Program-made: the position numbers and the translations under genes
Assembly: GCA_001949185.1 (NCBI GenBank)
Contig: BDGG01000008.1
Span: forward strand, 741,648 to 805,647
Direction of reading: 5' to 3'
From: Ramazzottius varieornatus
Lineage: Eukaryota; Tardigrada; Eutardigrada; Parachela; Ramazzottiidae
Length of the DNA stretch: 64,000 nt
Shown here: one piece after another, positions 10,821 to 22,718 of the stretch
How positions within the stretch are numbered: position 1 is the stretch's first letter
How the letters are laid out: each line of letters starts with the position of its first letter
Notes under the pieces: model-generated
The model's input: only the letters and a program-made list of their open reading frames with translations
What the model was told of the DNA's origin: nothing
Databases searched by the model: none

Positions 10821-13387
10821 TTACTCCAGGTTCAAAGATATCCAGTCCATTTGTTTTTTAACATGTGTGAAGATGGAAGGTAGCGACGAGAACCCCGCCG
10901 TTGTACCGCACCCCAAACTGCAAAACATGACAAAATATTTCTCGGTGACGAAATGAGAGGTTGGCAAACGGAACATACGAGATTGTTTTTCCAAGTGGCG
11001 CACATTTTCATAGTTAGTGGCTGGAAGCGTGCGCCACTTGAAATGATGATCTGGTACGTTTCGTTTGCCCGACTCCCTAGAAATACTTCACAGAAAAGAT
11101 TTCTCGTACCTCCAAGTAGCTAAACCGATAAGCGTCCATTGGTCAGGGTGACCGGAGTCCAGCGCGCATATCAGCGGAGAACCGTAGTCTTGCGAACACA
11201 GATCGCCTTTCCCTCCTGTGACGCTGTTGTCCATGTCGCGACTGATAGTGCAGAACATTGTGGAATCCAGTTTATAGTCAACAGGTGTTCCGCTGTACTT
11301 ATCTAGCATGCGTTGGCAGCTGGCGGGCCCTGTTGTGCTGTTGACGATTTGAACAGGAGATGATCGAAGGCGACCAAACCGAGACCCAGTGACTGCGGAC
11401 AAGCACACAGTACCTCACTCATTTTGGGTACAAAATCGTTACAGTTGGACATGGTCAAACTAGTCTTTCGTAACTGTGCTTTCCCAGGCCTATGAAGCGA
11501 GCCGAGGGAACTTACGGCTTGATTCTCCGAATCCCGTAGCGAGGCACATGGAGTCAATTCGGAGTGGCGGAGTTCGCGGACCCGGAAGGCAAAGCGTACA
11601 AGTGCAGTGGTCCATGCGAGCAAGTTTGGTCAGTCTGATCACAGCGATATCGTTGGACAGTGTTTTGGAGTCAAAAGAAGGATGAACAGTGATACTTCCA
11701 ACAGGTATGGCTTGTTGGCAAGAACTTCCTTTGTTTTGGGAAATCTCATTGGTCCCTAAACTTATCTTTAGCTCAAGCGGAGTCTCCGAGTTATCAAACC
11801 TAGAAGAATTATACATTTTACCATGTTATGTTATTTCATGTTCTACGAGTCTTTCAAGGGTTGTACTCACCGAGAGACGCAATGGGCGGAAGTGACGACG
11901 TGGAATCGGCTGACCAGCGCGCCTCCGCAAATGAACGTTCCGTTGTGGAAGAGAGCGACCTGCCAGCAGAATTCGCCAACTTCCGCAAAGTCTCCCCGCA
12001 GAATCCTCGATCTCCGTCCTTCCGAACTAGAAATTTCTGACTTTCCACAGGTTTCCCCACTAGCTGACATAGCAGAACTGTCAGACGAAAGGGTTCTGGG
12101 GACCACTCGCAGAGCACCTCCGCGTTCCAGCGCAGCCGATACTTCGGGTCGGATAGTTCGCAGATTCTCATCTTTAATGTCGACTGGTACGTGCTTCTCC
12201 GGCTGTACTACCAAGTTCCTCTCAGAGTCTTCTTGGATGACTGGTGTAACACTCTTCGACCCTGCGCGAAAGTAGTCTTCTCCCGATGGGTTAATTTCCC
12301 GTGTGGTGAACTGATATACCGGTAGCGATTGGGAAGCGGATGGTAGTTCGCGGACAGACGGAGCTCGAAAACAGCACCATTGAGCTTCGGGACAGTCCAG
12401 AGTTTTGCTGTCCACTGATAACTGCAGACATGTTCGGCGGTTGATTATGTCAAAGTAGTTACTACAGACTCCAGTAACACCCGGATACTTTCGGGGCTTG
12501 CACCGTCGTCCGATAGTTGGTGCGAGAAGTAGCGGAGGTCTTTGGACAAATAGCGGTGGAGAGGGTCGGTTGAACTGAACCGCAGGTAAGTTTTGTGATG
12601 GCAAGGGAAGATACACTGGTAAATTTTGTGTTTGTTGTGGCGGATAGAGAGGCAAGTTGTAGTTCGGTATTCTTCCAGGTGCTTCATAGTTGGAGAACGG
12701 TAGGAAAGATGGTTGGTACGAGGGAGGTCTCCACGGCTGATTGCCGAAGTTGATCGGACCGGAAGTGTCAAAAGGCGGAGGAAGGTTGATCTGAGGACCG
12801 AAACCTAGCGGTGAGTTTAGCTGTGAGTAAATATTGGGGTTATTGAATTGAGGACTTATTCCACCGTAACCGGAATTTATTGCGTTATATCCAGGGTTTA
12901 TTCCATTGAAGCCTGGGTTAATATTTCCGTAGAGCGACCGGGAGGGTAAGCCATATGGCTGATAGTCTCCACCGAACCCTGTCGGACCGAGTGGTTGTCT
13001 GAACTGACCATAGCCAAAATTGGGAAGAGCCTGGTCGAATCTAGACCCAGGTGATACCGGTCCTCCATAGTTATACCCTTCAAACAGACCGGGGAAGTTT
13101 GGTTGACCAAATGACCTGTATGGTTGGGTGAAGCCAGGAGATATGGGAGGGCCACCGAAAGGTAATCCCGGTAACTGGAATGACGGTAGTGAGAAAGGAA
13201 TTTGGGCGTTGAGTACAGGAGTACTAGGAGGTCTTGGCGGCGGTGGGGCAGCCACGCGGAGATCTTCTAACGAAGCATCGTAGTATTCTTTATCCCAGTC
13301 GCCAAAGGGATCATAAAAATATCGCTTTCCATATTTGCAGTTACATGGGTGAGAGAACAACAGTAGGCAACCGAGGAAGATAATCAT
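10821..13387 (-). CDS. Secreted CLIP-domain serine protease homologue with Ser195 replaced
   Basis: Four exons, 13387-11871, 11799-11516, 11392-11110 and 10917-10821, give 726 residues. A signal peptide (MIIFLGCLLLFSHPC) is followed by a long Pro/Gly/Tyr/Gln-rich stretch to about residue 290. Next comes a six-cysteine CLIP-like domain (GRRCKPRKYPGVTGVC ... EAQWCCF). A linker leads to the chymotrypsin-fold domain from the RSR-ILRG site. His57 (TSAHC) and Asp102 (SNDIAVI) are present, but the catalytic block usually GDSGGP reads CSQDYGSP, so Ser195 is Tyr. The domain ends normally (PSIFTHVKKQMDWI). It is therefore probably a non-catalytic cofactor or binding protein, as known for arthropod clip-domain homologues in immunity and cuticle development. 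The last intron contains a palindromic MITE. Confidence 0.88.
10963..11069. mobile_element. Palindromic MITE, copy 1 (family A), in last intron of the protease homologue
   Basis: Outer ends ggcaaacg...cgtttgcc form an inverted repeat, and inside them lies the family core caagtggcgcac ... gtgcgccacttg. Total length is about 107 bp with no coding capacity. Seven more copies of the same core occur in the window. Confidence 0.8.
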
Positions 13388-14800
13388 AGCGGACCTTCAA
13401 GATCCACAGCAAAACTGGGGATCATATCATACGTCCTGGAGTAAGATAGCCAAGAGAACAGAATTGGTCGAAAGGTGCCCGAAATCGTCAGGGACAATAG
13501 GGTTCGCGACTGGGTTCTCCGAATGGATGGTGTACGTGAACGGTAGGTCAACGTTAGTTTGTCTCTTCGCCCACACCTTGAACAATAATATGTGTCTGTG
13601 AGGCATTGGGTGTCGTCCGCGTTCTTTGCCCACCTGGTATACAGCTCTTTACAAAGGGTGGCGAGTTACTGTAGTGTGAAATGGAGATTTACGGCGAGTT
13701 TGATATTATAAGCTTGAGCAATCAGAGCAAGCCAGCAGTCGACCGCCAAAACTAGAGACCATGCAGCAAACCGGTATGATACAGTAGCGTGATGGTCTCA
13801 ACATTCACCTTCTTTTCATTTCCATCTATCCGGAAGAAATATATCGCAATTGCAAATCATAGGAAAGATATCTTCTCGGATCTTTGATCTTCACCTACCG
13901 GTCTTCTCAGGTTTGTCAAGGGACTCGGGCTTCGGAAGGAAAGGCTCGCTATGATATGAATTTCAAAACAGATTCAGTGACAATCTCTAAGTCAGTCACA
14001 AGTAGAGCGTGAATTTAAGACTGGCAGGTGGGCGAAAGAAAGTGATGAGACGGGAAGTAGGCTATGACTGTTCATCAGCGACCACCATACTGCGGTCGAG
14101 CTCACACACCTAGGACCAGGAAAAATATCAAGCGGTTTTATTCACGACCTGGGTTTCTCCCCCTTTTTGCGTAGTTTTCGTACAAGTCTATTCCGAATTG
14201 ACTCCAGACCTTCTGTGACTTTTTACTGGGCGATCCTTGGTTGCACTTTAGATAGAGCACCGAGTCTCGGCTTTTGGTCTGGCGTGCAGGAACACCTGGT
14301 TGCCTTGACGTTCCTTCTTGGTACACCTAGAAATTAATTTCCGGCTTACAAGATAAGAATGCAGCGTAGCCGACATCCGCTTGGGATAGTTAGGCAACAT
14401 GAAGCGTGTCTTATCGTGGCAGCAGAGGATCGGTTTGAAGGTGAAGGTGACCGATCATCCAGTTTCTGGACAGCGTCATTTTACAATTGCTTCTGGAATT
14501 AACGGATGGAGTAGCCAGTCAAACGCAGCCTAGTTCCAGGATCAAAAAGCGAGTTAAGGCGGCGAAATTTAATTGGTAATTGAAGTACGCTTTGGAGGAA
14601 CCTTTCTTCGCGCAGCTGGTTCGCACCCATTCAGATTCAGCGGGCTGATCGCTCTACAACCGTCGATTCAACGTCAACGCCATCCGAATGGTATAAAAAC
14701 TGAATAATATTCCCGTCGAATTCAACCTGTGTCAGCTTTGTAGTTCGAAACGCCTGGTTTTACTCTCCGCAGCATTTAGGTCATCGAGGCGAAGTTCGTG
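13388..14800. other. Spacer, no supported gene
   Basis: Lies upstream of the protease homologue and contains its likely promoter. Short minus-strand ORFs at 13427-13633 and 14138-14326 have neither recognisable domains nor convincing splice partners. No repeat structure was obvious. Confidence 0.4.
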
Positions 14801-14804
14801 CAGG

Positions 14805-15883
14805 ATGACCGATCCATCGTATAACCAGACTTCGTCAGCCTTCAACTTCAGTAACGCCAATTCTTCCTTTGCGAACCGAACAACAGCATCTTTTCTCGAA
14901 ACCGCCTTCGCTCAATATTACATTGCTTGAAGACTGTTAGTGCTCTTCCTCAACGCTACCCCAGTGTACCTCTATGTTCGGCATCAGTCAGCGCGCACTT
15001 CTTTTATTGCTTACGTTGTCAGCTTGTCTTTGGTCGATCTAAGCTGATATTTATAGCATTCCCAATGAGTTTACTAGAGCAGTGGCAAGGATCTGGAGCA
15101 GTCCAGTTGAAACTATTCTGCCAGATTGACCGAGTTATGGGTACTTCGTTTACCGGCTGGGTTTATAACTGTCACTTCCTCATTGCAATAGATCGTTTCT
15201 GTGCTGTTTTCTTCCCTATTTCCGACAGAAGCTACCACTGACCAAATTCGCCGATGAGACCATGTATTTTGGTACACGCAGCGGTAGCGTTGTCAAACCT
15301 TCCCAACTTCATTTGTGATGTGACGTCAGGAACCCATCTCGAAGACGGCGCCAGATGACCGAACACGCCCAACGGGTTCGTTGTTTGGCGTTGTAAACTC
15401 TAAACGTCTAAACTCGAAGGACCTAGCGCAGCTCCTTCCCTTCACCGCCTGTGTGGTCACGCACCTCGTTCTCTGCTGTCGAGTCATCCACTGCCATAGT
15501 ACAATAAAAATTGGGACGATGCCTACAATGAGAAAGGCCCCGTCGACCGGGTGTTTTTCTGCGGTTTTTCTGCGGCATACCCCATCTGCAGGCTTCTCTG
15601 AAAACTCGGAGCGTATCAAGAAAGGTATGTTTCTGACTATCTCAATGCTAGTGCTGGATATTGTGTAACATGATTACCCGTCCACATGCTGACCATTACT
15701 GTTCTTCACAAGCTTCCGCAGCGCAACTTTGCCGCAATCAGGGTCCTGAGCTCTCTGTACCCTATTCTCGATCTCATTGTGTTGCTGGCGAGTGTGAAAC
15801 AACGAAGAAAACCTCGTCTGTCTCACCTCTGGCGAGCCCGTTCACTGTCGAGAAAGACGACCGTTGATGTTGTTATTCAGTAG
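14805..15883 (+). pseudogene. Rhodopsin-like GPCR pseudogene
   Basis: An ATG at 14805 opens an N-terminus with four N-glycosylation sequons (NQT, NFS, NSS, NRT), as in receptor ectodomains. Hydrophobic helices follow, including LLVLFLNATPVYLYVRHQ and a third-helix region with the E/DRY-like motif FLIAIDRFCAVFFPI. A late segment TITVLHKLPQRNFAAIRVL, then SLYPILDLIVLLASV, resembles helices 6-7, and a basic tail follows. The frame is broken by a TGA before helix 1, a TAA/TAG cluster after YVVSLSLVDLS, another TGA after SDRSYH, several stops around 15350-15500, and frame changes. The ligand class cannot be judged. This looks like a single-exon receptor copy that decayed in place. Confidence 0.75.
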
Positions 15884-16141
15884 CAAGCTTGCACGACATC
15901 CTGGCCACGTAATTATACTGTATTCACCCCTCTTCTATAAAAAAAATGATGAAAAACTTCACCAACCGTGAATTCTGCGACAGATTTAAATTAATAGCTA
16001 TCATGTAAGTCTTGCAACCGGATTACCAACTTTGTCCTCGACCAACAGGGTTTCCATAGAAAGACCTGTAGCGCCTACAAGAGCCAGTAGGCTAGGGAGA
16101 AAATAGGTGAACTTTCAAGCTTGCTCGGACAGTTACGTATA

Positions 16142-17644
16142 ATGAACATCTGTTCTCGTTTCGATACTGCCAGCAGTTTTGAACCAGATCTTCGAGACGA
16201 AGCAATTCGTAAAGCTACTTCCGCCTATCCGTTTCTTCCGAACCACACACCCGAAGAGCTTAGACCCTGGCGACAACTTGTCCATTCATACAATGCTAGC
16301 TGGACAGTACACCAGGGCGAGGAATCAGTAATACTTAACATTTATGGGGACGAAGAACAGAATGCTCGTATCGTACCGGAAAGACCTTACCGAGGACATG
16401 GCCCGATTACGTCATCCGGCGGAAGTCCCTTGGTGAATCGGACATCGTGGTACGTCGAACTTGATCTCATAGGTAAGCAACAGGTGGAAAAAATCTTGAA
16501 CATATAACAAAGACCTGAATCAAAATGAGGTAGTTTGAATCAGAAAGTGGAGACGTACACTGCGATGGCTGCCAGTACGAAGATGATATCTCTGAAAACC
16601 CAAGGTTCCATCTGCGCTGCAGCTTGGCCCACACCGACTCCCACATTCAGGTCAAGGATTTCAAGGTAACCACCATGGATGACGCTTGGAGTATGGACTA
16701 TGGCGAACAAGATATGAAGTTAGTTTCTACTGGACCGGAAACACTTGACTCATACTATGTAAGCGAAAACTGAAAGCTTCCGGATGGTCACCATTTGAAT
16801 ATCAAAAGTTTATCCACTCCTCCACTACGATTTCTTTAATTTCCAGACGATGAACACCAGCAGCGCCGGAAAAAGCAAAGTGGTCGTATGTTTACCGAAA
16901 CAAACCTGGATGGAGCATCCTATCTTCCAGAAGGAGACCGGTTTCCGGGTCGAGATCCTTGTTCAGCCTGCCATAAAAGAGATCGACATGACAAGGATAA
17001 CTCTACGAGAGCAACAGAAATTCTCAGATCCTCAAACCTACCTGGGAATACAGATGCTGGTGGAACGATACCGACATCTCTTCCGGGATCCGGAATTCGG
17101 CAACTTTAGTCTGATACTCTCCGATGGGACCACTTTACGATGTGACAAGAAGATCCTCTCCCTTTCTTCCGATTACTTCCAGGCTATGCTCAAACACAAT
17201 ACCCGTGAGACCGCTCAAAACGAAGCTCCCATCCAGAAGTTCTCCACTGAAGCTGTGACCGAGTTTCTTATCTACGCCCACACCGGTGAATGTCTTAACC
17301 TCGGAAACCATGCGGAGGAAGTTCTAGAAATGACAGACATGTACCAAATAAAGAGCCTCAAAGACAAAGCCGAACTTGCTTTGATAAAAAGAATCTCGAA
17401 AACCAACTGTATGAAAATGTTGGCTCTGTCTTTTACTTATGGATGTCGAAGATTAGCCGCTCCTTCCTACATCATGTATACAGCTTTCGCGTACGAGTTA
17501 TCAAAGACAGACGAAATATATTATGATTTCAACTGTAAATATATTCAAGAGTTGGCTATACTTCACTTTTTCTGGTTTGTTCCTAATTTTGGAAACGTAC
17601 CTTTGAGAAGCCCCAGTGTACAAAAGAAAATAAAATCACACTAG
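16142..17644 (+). CDS. BTB/POZ-domain protein (speckle-type-like)
   Basis: Exons 16142-16472, 16544-16758 and 16847-17644 give 447 residues. The BTB fold is in the last exon: FSLILSDGTTLRCDKKILSL, SSDYFQAMLKHN, EAVTEFLIYAHTGE, then the helices EEVLEMTDMYQIKSLKDKAE. The N-terminal 260 residues include Trp- and Cys-containing segments (SWYVELDLI, DVHCDGC) that could be a degenerate MATH or unrelated substrate-binding region. Such proteins commonly act as adaptors for cullin-3 ubiquitin ligases, but no specific substrate can be inferred. The first ATG in frame after an upstream stop was chosen. Its stop codon overlaps the stop codon of convergent COQ6. Confidence 0.82.
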
Positions 17645-19969
17645 AGAGAAGCTCTCCGCATTATCTGACGTTTCAACGGGTCACAAGCATTGACAAAGTT
17701 CAGTCCAGCACTGCGGAGAGTGACTGCTGGGCTCCACGAAGTGGAGTACAGACGGTTTAAACCGTCTACTGCTGCCATGATTGGGACAACTCGACGCTGA
17801 GCATCTCTTTCGTAATCTAGAAGGTATCGTAATGACCCAATGTCTTCGCCGTTGTGCGCTGCTTCTTGAATCACTCGACGTAGCACAGCGACATCGCTGA
17901 AACCCAAGTTTACACCGAGGCCAGCTAACGGATGAATGCGATGTGCAGAGTCTCTATAAGGAGAAAACCCACAGTTCAGGTATGGTAAAACTTGGGTTTT
18001 CTCATCCTAGAGTTTTCTTTTGACTGGTGGAATTCATTTCGCTCTTTTCTTAACCAAAAGTCAAACGAGAATTCGATGACTCATTTTGGATTGTCGGTAC
18101 ACGTATGATAGACTAACTTACCCTATCAACGCTACTCGAGGAGCCACGTATTGGGTTGCATGCCCCAGTCCTAATGGAAATGCCGCTCTGCTTCCTTGGT
18201 CGATTCCGGTCAAAGTTGGCGGGATCTGTCTGGTCAAAGTGATGGCTATAAACAAAACGTTTCGGTTGCGGGAGCTTCTGCTGCTTACTTTCTTGCCACG
18301 AGTATCCCCAAGCCGGCATCGCGCTACTTACATGGCCGTAAATATGTGAAGAAGTTCTCCAACGTTTTCAAAGCAGCCTGTGCGGCACCGTTCTTACCGC
18401 TGTCGTCCCACTAAAAATATACAGAAAACGATGCAATAACTTAGCCTCATCATGGTGTTTGGTGAGCTAACGGCTACACTTCTATCAAGTGTCCTTCATA
18501 CGTACCATGGCAAAGTTGACCGCGTCGAGAAATTCCTCATCCGATAGACGCATGAGACGATTCGCTTCGTCGGACGACGTGGACCAAACTAAGGACGACT
18601 TCGTTTCGTTCAACTGAAAAAAACTCGGGAAGATTTAAACTCGCTCAAGTGTCAAGGACTGAACATCGAAAAAAGTATTAATACCAACCGGCAAGATGGC
18701 AATTGGACCAGTCGATGTAAAGCGCTGCCAGCCGACAGCGTTCTCCTGGGCCTGTGAGCAACAGGTCGATAACAAACCGAGTAGACAACGAGCATTAAAA
18801 CTGTCAGAGAGTATCAGAATATCAGCAAAGAAGTTATCTCGAACGTTCGACCAATACCTCAGAAAGATGTAAGGTTGCGACCACGCCCTTTTGATCATAG
18901 TTCCACGACAGATATTTTACCCCCATTGCTTTTCTTACAGCCGAGTTGAAGCCGTCTGCACCAATCTGGAATGACAGGCACAGCAGTGTTACCAAGCAGG
19001 ATAAAGTACCCATACCTCAAACAAAAGTACCTACTAGCAGTCGCGACTCGATTTTCTCGCCCGTTGACAAAGTAAGCTTCACAAGATCGTCTGGATCTGG
19101 CTCGTTGGTTTCCTCCTCCAAACCTGATGCAGCATCTGCTGGACCCGAAGCACTCGAGTCTCTGCTTCTCGACCGCGAGGGAATCGTGTATTTTGCGGTA
19201 CCATGGTAGACATCCACACTGTCCAGCTGTCCAAGTCTTGTCCAGAGAGAAGCGGACAGAACTTCATCCTCCACCACGTACGAGACGTTCTTTGCCAGAC
19301 CGTCATTTTGGAAGACGATCAACGCATCCGTGGCTGACTCCCACACCTACAGTGAACGGACCAGTTAAATGACGGCTACGGCAGAACCAGTGCGTCAGCC
19401 CCGCTCGATACGAAACTGTGGTAGCATGTAGATGCTCTATACGTTATCTTCGAACACCGGCAAATGTAATTTACCAACGCCTACTTGCAGTCTTTTCACT
19501 GGTCGATATCGGAACTTCTGCACAATTTTCCACACGTTCAGTTCTGTAAAGAAGACACCAAATTTGTTCAACGGAAAAGACGAACCGGAAGTATGGTACA
19601 GTACCTTCTAAGAGTTTCTTCGTGCCCGGCGCAACGGAATATACGCGGTTGCTGAACTTTTCCGGAGCTGTGGTCCATGGCTTACTTTCCCGAGGCTCAA
19701 TGACCAACACTCGCGATGTATTCAGAGTTGGAGTGGATGCTGTACAAAAGAGAAGAGAGCAGTTCAGAGATACTACCGATCTGACGCCAATCATTCTATC
19801 GATACCAAGCTTCGAACGCTGCGGGAAATGCTTACGTACCTATGGCGCACGCAGCACATGCACCCACCAATCCGCCGCCGATGACTACGACATCGTAGGT
19901 TGATCCGTTCTGGGGACGCGTATGCAGCATCCGTCGAAGATGAATAGGTCTGATTCTGTGGAGCAACAT
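17641..19969 (-). CDS. COQ6: COQ6, flavin-dependent ubiquinone biosynthesis monooxygenase (mitochondrial)
   Basis: COQ6 hydroxylates the benzoquinone-ring precursor of coenzyme Q at C5 in the mitochondrial matrix. Ten exons: 19969-19840, 19739-19605, 19543-19485, 19346-19035, 18965-18858, 18751-18689, 18613-18506, 18410-18332, 18245-18122 and 17953-17641; phases agree throughout, giving 476 residues. Visible motifs are the FAD-binding [14 protein letters not shown], the DG motif [25 protein letters not shown], and the GD motif [15 protein letters not shown], followed by [11 protein letters not shown] near the C-terminus. The start at 19969 ([19 protein letters not shown]) looks like a mitochondrial targeting peptide. 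An in-frame ATG at 20038 would add a hydrophobic 23-residue extension and is a weaker choice. Confidence 0.94.
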
Positions 19970-20440
19970 TTTCGAACTTGCGAGGAAATTGTTCAGAATG
20001 ACAGCGACGACACAAAACCACAACAAACGCACGAACATGAGATTGCGATTTGGGAAGGCTGTGTGCTAAGCGGCCACTGACAAACATGCACCGCTTCGCA
20101 TTGTATCGCATTGGATCGGAAATATCGTTACCGTTTTCGATTGATTTGCTTTGATTGGTTACGTCTCGCCAAGCCAAGCGGTAAAATATATGCGAGGCGG
20201 CTGCCGTATCGTAACGGTACGTGAGAATTCCGTGTCCGCCAGAAAAGTTTTTCTTCTTCGACCCCAGTTTAGAGTTTTAGTCCTTCAGAACTTTGTCCCA
20301 GATCCTTCAAACTCATAACTTATTCGTACAATTCCACGTCCATTCTCCGTGATCCTGGTGCCAAAGTAAGTTATGGTTCTGGGATTGATTCTGTGTATGA
20401 AGGCTCATGTCAGCTGTTCTTTCAGATTTCCGGATTCGAG

Positions 20441-21464
20441 ATGGGTAACGCCAAAGAGCTCAAAGCCATGATCGCGTCGGCCAACGAGAATCAAGCCCCG
20501 TCGTCGGTGAAGGATCTGGTCTTGGACGAGGCGCAGGCTGAGGACCTCTCAGACATTACGGAGCTCTTGGCGGCGCATACTGCTTTACAGAGCCTCAGCC
20601 TCGATTCGGTGAGTCTGATATCCATCATTGCGCCATCGTACGAGTATGATCCGCAAGTTTGTTGATTGATTGTAGGTCGGTTTGACATCTCTTCGCGGAT
20701 TGCCCTCGTTGCCCAACTTGAAGAAGCTTTCAGTCGGAAACAACAAGATTGCTGAGGGCCTGGAATTGCTGGCTAAACAGTGTCCCAAGTTGGAGACCTT
20801 GAACTTGGCGAACAACCAGACAATCAAGAGCATGGACGAACTTTCTTCGTTGAAACAGCTGACTCATCTGACAAGCCTCGATCTGGAAGGTTGTGAACTG
20901 ACTAAGGACGACCAGAACTTGGAAAAACTCCGAAAGTTCTTGCCGCAGGTGAAGAATCTGAATAAGAAAGAGAATGAAAAGGATGATAATGATGACGAGG
21001 AAGAAGATGAAGACGACGACGACGAAGAAGATGATGAAAGCGAAGATGAGGACGTACGTTGAAGCCATTCGTGAGCATGAAAGTTTTGATCGCTCAATGG
21101 GTGTGCTTTTCTAGGGTGGGTCAAAGCTGAAAAAACTACTCCACGATATTAACGAAGGTACGCGAATATGTTTTGTCCAGGTTTTGCTGTTGGATCGGAC
21201 CGTCTAGATTTTTGGATGGATTTTTGTTTGATGTTGCCGATGAGAGCACACTAGTGTTTTGCGCAAGTGAGTTTTGGTCTTTTGTTAGACGAGGATGACG
21301 ACGACGATTTTCAAGAGGAGGAAGACGAGGAAGACGAGGAAGACGAGGACGAGTCCGATGAGGACGACGATATCGATGACGAGGAGGAAAGGCCGCAGAA
21401 AGGATCGGATCTGAAGGGAACCAAACGAAAGCGCCCCACCGAGGAGGATGAGGACGATGACTAA
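20441..21464 (+). CDS. ANP32: ANP32-family acidic leucine-rich nuclear phosphoprotein
   Basis: ANP32 proteins act in the nucleus as histone-acetylation inhibitors, PP2A inhibitors and mRNA-export partners. Exons 20441-20608, 20676-21053, 21115-21157 and 21289-21464 give 254 residues. The N-terminal leucine-rich repeats (VKDLVLDEAQAEDLSD, GLTSLRGLPSLPNLKKL, NNKIAEGLELLAKQCPKLET, LTSLDLEGCELT) and their LRR cap precede a long Asp/Glu tract. The tail then ends TKRKRPTEEDEDDD, the family's nuclear localisation signal and acidic end. The acidic run is split by two introns, one surrounding a short 43-nt exon (GGSKLKKLLHDINE). Which of the vertebrate paralogues it equals cannot be said. Confidence 0.93.
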
Positions 21465-22718
21465 ACTCACTGCCCATTCTCCTGTACTACCTTATTACCT
21501 AAACTGCCTTTATACATACAACTATTTTGAAGTATTCTTCTTTGAGACTCGTTTGTGATCTGTGCTACGTGCAGACTATTCCCAGCGAGCATACCATCTT
21601 TGAGCATTTTCTTCGCTTCTCAATTTTTTGGGTCGACCGACGGATCACTCATTTCGAACAACAGATCTCCTTTTGTCTTTTAGTTTCCACATTTGAACGG
21701 GTCGCACCGTTTTTTGACTCCGCTTGACAGAAAATCTGCTTTAGCACTTGAAATTTTGACAGCTGTCTGCCGGGAACTTATCCACCTTCCGCCGTTTGAC
21801 CACAGACAGAAAGGAATGTCTCCACCTCCCGGTGTCGTTCCGTCCTTCCGCTCCGTTACCCGCGCATACATTCTTGAAAGCCAAAACTTATCCGGTGGTA
21901 GCATTAGGCAATACGATTTGATTATTCGAGGCTTAAACTTGCACCAAAGCTTTGAGGCTTGCAGTTGCAGCTTTCCTTTCTCCATTACAAATACAAGCTG
22001 TGAAGGGAAAAAACAAAAACGGGGCCAGCGGGGAATTGAACCCCGGACCACCTGCACCCAAAGCAGGTATCATACCCCTAGACTACTGACCCTTCACGCT
22101 TGGAGTAAATTTGGTCGTTGTAAGCTAGAAATCATCGTCTTCGAAAGAGCAACAAACCGCGTCCACTCATCCCAATTCTCTGCGATATAATAGAGATTGA
22201 GTTGCCACTCCCGTTCACTTTGCAACTGTAGCTACGGCCTTGCTCCGCCCCTTTCGTGACGTTTAACTACATTTTGCTTTCCGGAGTTCCCCTTATTTTC
22301 GAAAAATGGCGTAATCGGAGTTACGGTTGGCTAGCATTGGGAAGCATGGTGGCTGCCCAACTATTCAAAGTTCTGATTAGCTGTTGCGCTTATGAGTGAC
22401 GTTGCAACTCATCTTAGCTACAGTGGGACTTTCATCTGGCGGTGGAAACTTAATGTCTGTAATTGTTGTACTGCTGAAACTACCGTACAGTAAACACGGA
22501 CCCACGTTTCCGTAAAATCGTTGAGGAATGATGAATTCTTTATCATTCAACTGAAAAATTCTTCAAGTCTCATGATTTGCTAAACCCGCCGCGTAAAGTA
22601 CTTCATGTAGTCATAGTAATTTTTCGGAACAATGGTTGGCGTCAGGTCCATCGGAGAACCTACTGTCATATCGTAACTTCGTTAATTATTTCACACAGCA
22701 AAACCCAATTAATCCATT
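21465..22718. other. Spacer containing one tRNA gene, otherwise no supported gene
   Basis: Between ANP32 and CFAP45. Several ORFs of 60-160 codons overlap each other and the tRNA on both strands but show no conserved domain or splice pattern. The only functional element recognised is tRNA-Pro at 22021-22092. Confidence 0.5.
22021..22092 (-). tRNA. trnP-TGG: tRNA-Pro (anticodon TGG)
   Basis: The minus strand folds as a 72-nt cloverleaf. The acceptor GGGTCAG pairs with CTGGCCC (one G-T pair). The D-arm includes the TAGTCTAGGGGTATGAT element (A box), and the anticodon stem CCTGC/GCAGG carries a TTTGGGT loop reading TGG. The T-arm contains GGTTCAATTC (B box). There is no intron and no encoded CCA. 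Sequence and structure match eukaryotic proline tRNAs. Confidence 0.95.

Noticed and set aside
11467-11516. A 26-nt and a 21-nt micro-intron in the protease homologue (11515-11490 and about 11413-11393)
   Set aside because: Removing the first leads to an early stop. A single 123-nt intron from 11515 to 11393 restores the protease alignment and all phases.
13427-14326. Minus-strand ORFs upstream of the protease homologue as extra 5' exons
   Set aside because: The protease already begins with a signal peptide at 13387, and no in-frame join or conserved sequence supports extension.
20864-21124. Long Ser or Leu/Ile-rich ORFs antisense to ANP32
   Set aside because: They are the reverse-strand shadows of the GAC/GAG-rich acidic tract and have no independent support.
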